Source: Galerina marginata
Lineage: Eukaryota > Basidiomycota > Agaricomycetes > Agaricales > Galerinaceae
Direction of reading: 5' to 3'
DNA: 64,000 nt
NCBI GenBank assembly: GCA_023014335.1
Contig: JAECYW010000008.1
Location: 248,001-312,000 of the forward strand
Shown here: positions 60,373 to 64,000 of the stretch, in pieces
How positions within the stretch are numbered: the first letter of the stretch is position 1
How the letters are laid out: each line of letters begins with the position of its first letter
The notes under the pieces: generated by a model
Seen by the model: the letters and a program-made list of their open reading frames with translations, nothing else
What the model was told of the DNA's origin: nothing
Database searches by the model: none
Translations under genes and position numbers: made by a program

Positions 60373-61026
60373 TGTTATGGGGGAATGTTAGAGTACGACT
60401 ACTCTCACCGTTGGTGTTTACCTATGTAAATATGTAATTAGTTTGTGAATAGTTTTTTAGCAATCCGATTTTACAGAATTGGTGAGAGCGAGAAGGATTT
60501 TAAGAATGGGTTCGAGCGTGCAAGAAACGTGCGAGAACCTTTGGTATCTGGAGAGATAGAAGTCGATATTTACTAGCCTTGAGCTTTAGGAAATATCGAG
60601 GGCGATGCCTAATTTCGTAGCGCGAAGCAATACTTAATTAGTTGATCAGGTTTCGAAGATGACTTCGTGATTGTTTGGCAAGTTTAAAAGATGATTTTCA
60701 GTAGGATTTTACATGAGTTTATATACTATAAACTAGGTCGGCCTTCGGGCAATTATGAGGGCTCGAGGGCGAAGAGTCATTCAAGATGATCTCTTCGTTC
60801 AGCCTTCATTCGGATCTGTGTTCTAAATTTGGATGGGTCGGTGATCTGGCGTTTGATCGAGGATCCCGATGCCCGAACCCTTAATTGCTTTATCGAGAGG
60901 AGTGTGATTTCGGGGGAATTTACATTTATCTAATCTATATAGCTTTCCGGCCCGTACTTCAGTCATTTAATTGAGAAAAAGGAATCGAGAAATTTGTAGT
61001 ACGAATGAAGATCATATATCATAACA
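60373..61026 (-). repeat. 3' LTR of the Ty3/Gypsy element
   Basis: Bounded by TGTTAT at 60373 and ATAACA at 61026, the inverted dinucleotide-plus ends expected of an LTR, and directly preceded (minus strand) by a G-rich polypurine tract. Length 654 bp. The 5' LTR is outside the window, so the boundaries rest on the termini and tract alone. Confidence 0.7.
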
Positions 61027-61038
61027 TACCCCCCCCAG
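61027..61038 (-). other. Polypurine tract
   Basis: CTGGGGGGGGTA on the minus strand immediately before the LTR start TGTTATG; this is the usual primer site for plus-strand DNA synthesis in LTR elements. Confidence 0.65.
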
Positions 61039-61053
61039 TTTTCGAGACTCCGT

Positions 61054-62130
61054 TTAAATTGGATTGTACATAGAAAAGTTAATGAAAGCGCTGTCGGTTG
61101 CCGTTATTTCGGAGTTAGTATCTTCTGAGTGGGTTGAAAAGTCCATGCTCACGTCGTAGTATTGAAGAACTTCGTTGCCAGCAAAAACGTCGATTTCTGG
61201 GAAGGTTTTCGCGAACGCAGAGAGCGTTGGGTGTAAGACAATATCACGACAAGAGTTGTCTATAATTTGAAGGTTAGAGATTGGGACATCGGATGGGTCA
61301 ATGTCCATACCTGCATTCTCCAATTCGTATGATGGTTCTTGAATGGTGGAGGAGAGCGTAGGGTGAAGAATGAGATCGCGACAGGTGTTAGTGGTATAGT
61401 CGGAATTGTAGTCGTAGTATTCTTCGGACGAAAACGCGATGCCGGATTCATCGGAAGTCATAGTGATATCATTGTCGGCGATATAGTCAGGGGTGGAACC
61501 GCGGCTGGCCTCAGTGGAAGAGGAGTCGCTCGTAGAATCGAGCCCAAAGACGTAGTGCTCGATACTACCGGAAGTGACGAGGTGATTATCGGATTCGTAC
61601 CCGACACGGTTACATGCAACGGCAGACCAGTCCCAATAGCTTCGAGCCCCGAGAGCGTCCGATCGCGCCTTAGCTTCGTTAATCCATACCTTAGACCATT
61701 TGATAACCGTTTGAACTTGGGTCCAGGCAGCGCATATAGCTTCGAGGGGAGCGTGCCCACAGAGCGGGTTGGGTGTCTTGTACTCGATAATGTCGAGAAT
61801 CTCTGGGCGAGATAATTCTAGTTGGTCGAAGAATTCGTGGGGAATGATTGGACGTTGTCCAAGTGGTAAGGAAAGGTCGTATTGGAGGACGGCAGTGCCA
61901 GCTTTGATGATGGACGAAGCCACGTTCCCGGCGGAGAACCACGCAGCGGAACAGGGTTCTTCCTTGAGTTCGTAGAGGTTTTGACCATGGTTGAAGCCGA
62001 TAAAATTGAAGTCGTCATAGGTCAGGATGTAGTCGGTAGGATCGGTGGCATCGAGAGGCGTGTAGTGTGCAGAGGGGTTAAATAGTTGTAGTTCGACGTT
62101 GCGAGGAGACCATAAGGAGACGGTTTGCAT
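61054..62130 (-). CDS. Extra ORF of the Ty3/Gypsy element, function unknown
   Basis: A single 358-codon frame between pol and the LTR, read in the same direction, starting MQTVSLWSPRNVELQLFNPS. An upstream in-frame extension has no ATG. The N-terminal half is mixed and mostly soluble (PTDYILTYDDFNFIGFNHGQ, HAPLEAICAAWTQVQTVIKW). The C-terminal half is acidic and contains two imperfect repeats, NTCRDLILHPTLS and NSCRDIVLHPTLS, about 53 residues apart. It starts 70 bp after the pol stop. Similar third ORFs exist in some LTR elements, with various roles; nothing here points to one. I cannot tell whether it is an element gene or a captured host gene. Confidence 0.72.
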   Translation of the reverse strand: MQTVSLWSPRNVELQLFNPSAHYTPLDATDPTDYILTYDDFNFIGFNHGQNLYELKEEPCSAAWFSAGNVASSIIKAGTAVLQYDLSLPLGQRPIIPHEFFDQLELSRPEILDIIEYKTPNPLCGHAPLEAICAAWTQVQTVIKWSKVWINEAKARSDALGARSYWDWSAVACNRVGYESDNHLVTSGSIEHYVFGLDSTSDSSSTEASRGSTPDYIADNDITMTSDESGIAFSSEEYYDYNSDYTTNTCRDLILHPTLSSTIQEPSYELENAGMDIDPSDVPISNLQIIDNSCRDIVLHPTLSAFAKTFPEIDVFAGNEVLQYYDVSMDFSTHSEDTNSEITATDSAFINFSMYNPI

Positions 62131-62200
62131 AGTTGGTAAAGTGGCTTGGGGATTGAGTTGCGTCTGAGGCTGGGGAAATCGCTTTGACTTCAATTTCCTT

Positions 62201-64000
62201 TTAAGCTTTTTGTCTTTCCTTTTTCGTCACCCTTCGTGTATTTTTTTCCGACCATTTCTTTTCGTTCCAACTCCTCAAAACTTCTGGAGCATTCTTGATA
62301 TTTCTTCTTGGCTCCCATGTGTCCCCCTCGGGCCCAAGACCGGTCCACCGCAGTCGGTAGATTGGAATGCGTTTCCCATTGCGACCTTTACGCCAAGATT
62401 CCGCAACAATTTCATCGACCTCTTTCTCCTCTAGTTCGTCAAAGTCAGCCCTTCCAAGTTTAATAAATGGGCGCTTTCCAAATTCTTCAGGCGACTTATG
62501 ATAACGTTCCAGGTTCATTATGTGTAGTACTGGATGTATTCCATACGAGGCTGGCATTCGTATTCTATAAGTCACTGGACTTATTTTCTCAAGAATTTCG
62601 AAAGGTCCTTCATATCGGGTAAGTAGTTTCTCACCTTTTCCTTTCTCAAAAAGCTTGAGAGTTTTCTTGTTAAGAACCACAAGGTCCCCCTCCTTGAATT
62701 CCCAGCTTTTTCGGTCTCGGTTGTAATATTTCTGCTGGAATGCGTGTCCGACGGTTAATGCGTCTTGAGCTACTCTCCTTTCGGCCTCGAAACCTTCCAC
62801 CATCGAAGATGCTTGTTCGTCTAGTAGATCGTTATCTTCTTCCTGGACTTCTTTATTTTCCGGCCGCAAAATTCCACTAGTTGGATTCCTCAACGTTGTT
62901 CCAGTTAGAGGCTGGTAGCCACGAAGTAAGTAAGCGGGCGAAAACTTAGTTGCTGTGTGTACATTCGTATTGTAAGAAAGTGCTAAGACATCCAAGTTAT
63001 CTTCCCAATCGTTTCGATCGGTTCCAATGTACGCGCGCAGCGCAACCTCGAGGCTTTGATTCATAATCTCGGTTTGGCCATCTGCTTGCGGGTGGTACGC
63101 CGTGGTTAATGATCGTGACATTCCCATCAGCCTGCATATCTCCTTCCAGAAGTCGCCTCGCCACCGAGTATCTCTATCAGAGATAATCTGCCTTGGTATT
63201 CCAAATTTAGCTACCACGTTTTTGAAGAACAACTTAGCCGTTTCAGATTCCGTGATTTTCGTTGTGCAAGGGATAAATATGGCGTACTTGGTTAGTTTGT
63301 CTACGATAACCAGTATGCTATCAAAGTCATTTGATTTAGGGAGATCAACCACGAAATCCATGCTTACAACCTCAAATGGTTGGCTTGGGATTGGGATAGA
63401 GTGCAGTAGTCCAACTGGTGCGTGTTTCCTTGGTTTGATCTTCTGACAGATGTCGCACGTCGCGACAAACTTCTTTATGTCCCGGGACATCTGTGGCCAA
63501 TAATAAATTTCGCTAATGCGATTATATGTTTTAAAGTATCCGCCGTGAGCCGCTTCACCTTTTTCGTTATGTGATTCGTTCATAATTTGAATTTTGAGAT
63601 TTTTCGGTACGCAAAGTCGCGTGTTTCCTCGGTTATCATTGAAATAAATTAGTCCGTCCGTTGACTGAAGGTATTGTGTGAATTCGCGGGTTTTAATTTC
63701 TACTGAGTTCTTTTCAGTGTCGAAGTCTTCTAGCACCTTCGTGAAATGAGGATCGCGTTTATACTCCTTTATCCAGTTTTCTTGTTCCACATGGTCAAGT
63801 ATTACAATCGTAGAATAGACTTGCGACGTTTTATAAGGAACTTGGTTAATTACTCCTTCAATATTTGTGACATCGACGGTAGTTTCCACTGGCGGATTTT
63901 CTATTTCCTCGTCTTCCTGAGAGAACTGGCTCGCTACTTTCAGAAGTTTGTCTTCAAATAAGTGGCCTAGCTCATTAAACATGTTCTTTAGTGGGTCTTC
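62201..64000 (-). CDS. Pol polyprotein, integrase and chromodomain part (partial)
   Basis: Open from the window edge to a stop at 62201-62203. Counting from the first in-window Met (63982), a zinc-binding HHCC module lies at H138, H146, C176, C179. The catalytic triad is D209 (VSMDFVVDLP), D269 (ISDRDTRW) and E305 (DGQTEIMNQS), a D-x35-E spacing. The GPF region follows (LLTRYEGPFEILEKI), then a chromodomain at the end (IVAESWRKGRNGKRIPIYRL, RWTGLGPEGDTWEP). Integrase inserts the cDNA; chromodomains direct some elements to heterochromatin. Reverse transcriptase and RNase H are off the window. No frame damage is visible. Confidence 0.92.
   Translation of the reverse strand, partial: EDPLKNMFNELGHLFEDKLLKVASQFSQEDEEIENPPVETTVDVTNIEGVINQVPYKTSQVYSTIVILDHVEQENWIKEYKRDPHFTKVLEDFDTEKNSVEIKTREFTQYLQSTDGLIYFNDNRGNTRLCVPKNLKIQIMNESHNEKGEAAHGGYFKTYNRISEIYYWPQMSRDIKKFVATCDICQKIKPRKHAPVGLLHSIPIPSQPFEVVSMDFVVDLPKSNDFDSILVIVDKLTKYAIFIPCTTKITESETAKLFFKNVVAKFGIPRQIISDRDTRWRGDFWKEICRLMGMSRSLTTAYHPQADGQTEIMNQSLEVALRAYIGTDRNDWEDNLDVLALSYNTNVHTATKFSPAYLLRGYQPLTGTTLRNPTSGILRPENKEVQEEDNDLLDEQASSMVEGFEAERRVAQDALTVGHAFQQKYYNRDRKSWEFKEGDLVVLNKKTLKLFEKGKGEKLLTRYEGPFEILEKISPVTYRIRMPASYGIHPVLHIMNLERYHKSPEEFGKRPFIKLGRADFDELEEKEVDEIVAESWRKGRNGKRIPIYRLRWTGLGPEGDTWEPRRNIKNAPEVLRSWNEKKWSEKNTRRVTKKERQKA

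Larger units (their letters stand above)
60373..64000 (-). mobile_element. Ty3/Gypsy chromovirus, 3' part, cut by the window edge
   Basis: On the minus strand the order is pol (to 62201), an extra ORF (62130-61054), a polypurine tract (about 61027-61038) and the 3' LTR (60373-61026). The integrase followed by a chromodomain identifies a chromovirus. Gag, protease, reverse transcriptase and the 5' LTR lie beyond the window. The frames visible are uninterrupted, so the copy may be recent. Confidence 0.9.

Overview
This window looks like a nuclear segment of an agaricomycete (mushroom-forming basidiomycete) genome. Genes carry many short introns of roughly 45-70 bp with GT(A/G)AGT donors. The recognisable proteins belong to families expanded in Agaricomycetes: an F-box protein, a DUF6533-type membrane protein, seven-helix and other multi-pass membrane proteins of unknown role, a bestrophin-like channel and a chromodomain Ty3/Gypsy element. 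I see no tRNA, rRNA or CRISPR. All calls were made by eye from the sequence; no database search was run.

Layout. 0.9-8.9 kb: a compact three-gene unit resembling a DNA transposon, with a large transposase-like gene, a divergent partner starting 113 bp away and a convergent partner ending 14 bp away. Two 591-bp copies of one hAT-type MITE, each with a perfect 8-bp target duplication, interrupt the large gene and the convergent gene. 9.26-12.65 kb: copy A of a ~3.3-kb repeat carrying a small secreted cysteine-rich peptide gene. 12.8-15.1 kb: a bestrophin-like anion channel gene. 15.8-16.8 kb: the 5' part of a glycyl-tRNA synthetase gene, cut off by a repeat. 16.8-30.3 kb: a gene-poor cluster of degenerate repeats (TATA-bearing modules, ~200-bp tandem monomers, three head-to-tail copies of a gene-like segment, and a 3' fragment of the neighbouring tetraspan gene). 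30.5-31.6 kb: the intact tetraspan-like gene. 32.1-34.4 kb: an F-box gene, with a 1.05-kb terminal-inverted-repeat element directly upstream.

35.5-44.3 kb is sparse: a secreted DUF3472-like protein gene, a 350-bp TIR element and some possible degenerate exons. 44.3-47.5 kb: copy B of the 3.3-kb repeat, inverted relative to A. 48.3-49.6 kb: a seven-helix membrane protein gene. 50.4-53.1 kb: degenerate copy C. 53.6-55.2 kb: a DUF6533-type gene, followed by a fragment of the seven-helix gene. 56.8-58.7 kb: a large multi-pass membrane protein gene. 60.4-64.0 kb: the 3' half of a Ty3/Gypsy chromovirus on the minus strand, with LTR, polypurine tract, an extra ORF of unknown role, and pol ending in integrase plus chromodomain; it runs off the window.

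The strongest biology is nested transposition. A transposon-like gene trio is otherwise intact but was hit twice by the same MITE, and large inverted repeats bracket ~31.6 kb and carry two diverged copies of a secreted peptide gene. A TIR sequence ending in GT(AAG) lets one MITE copy be read as a possible intron; this is inference and needs RNA data.
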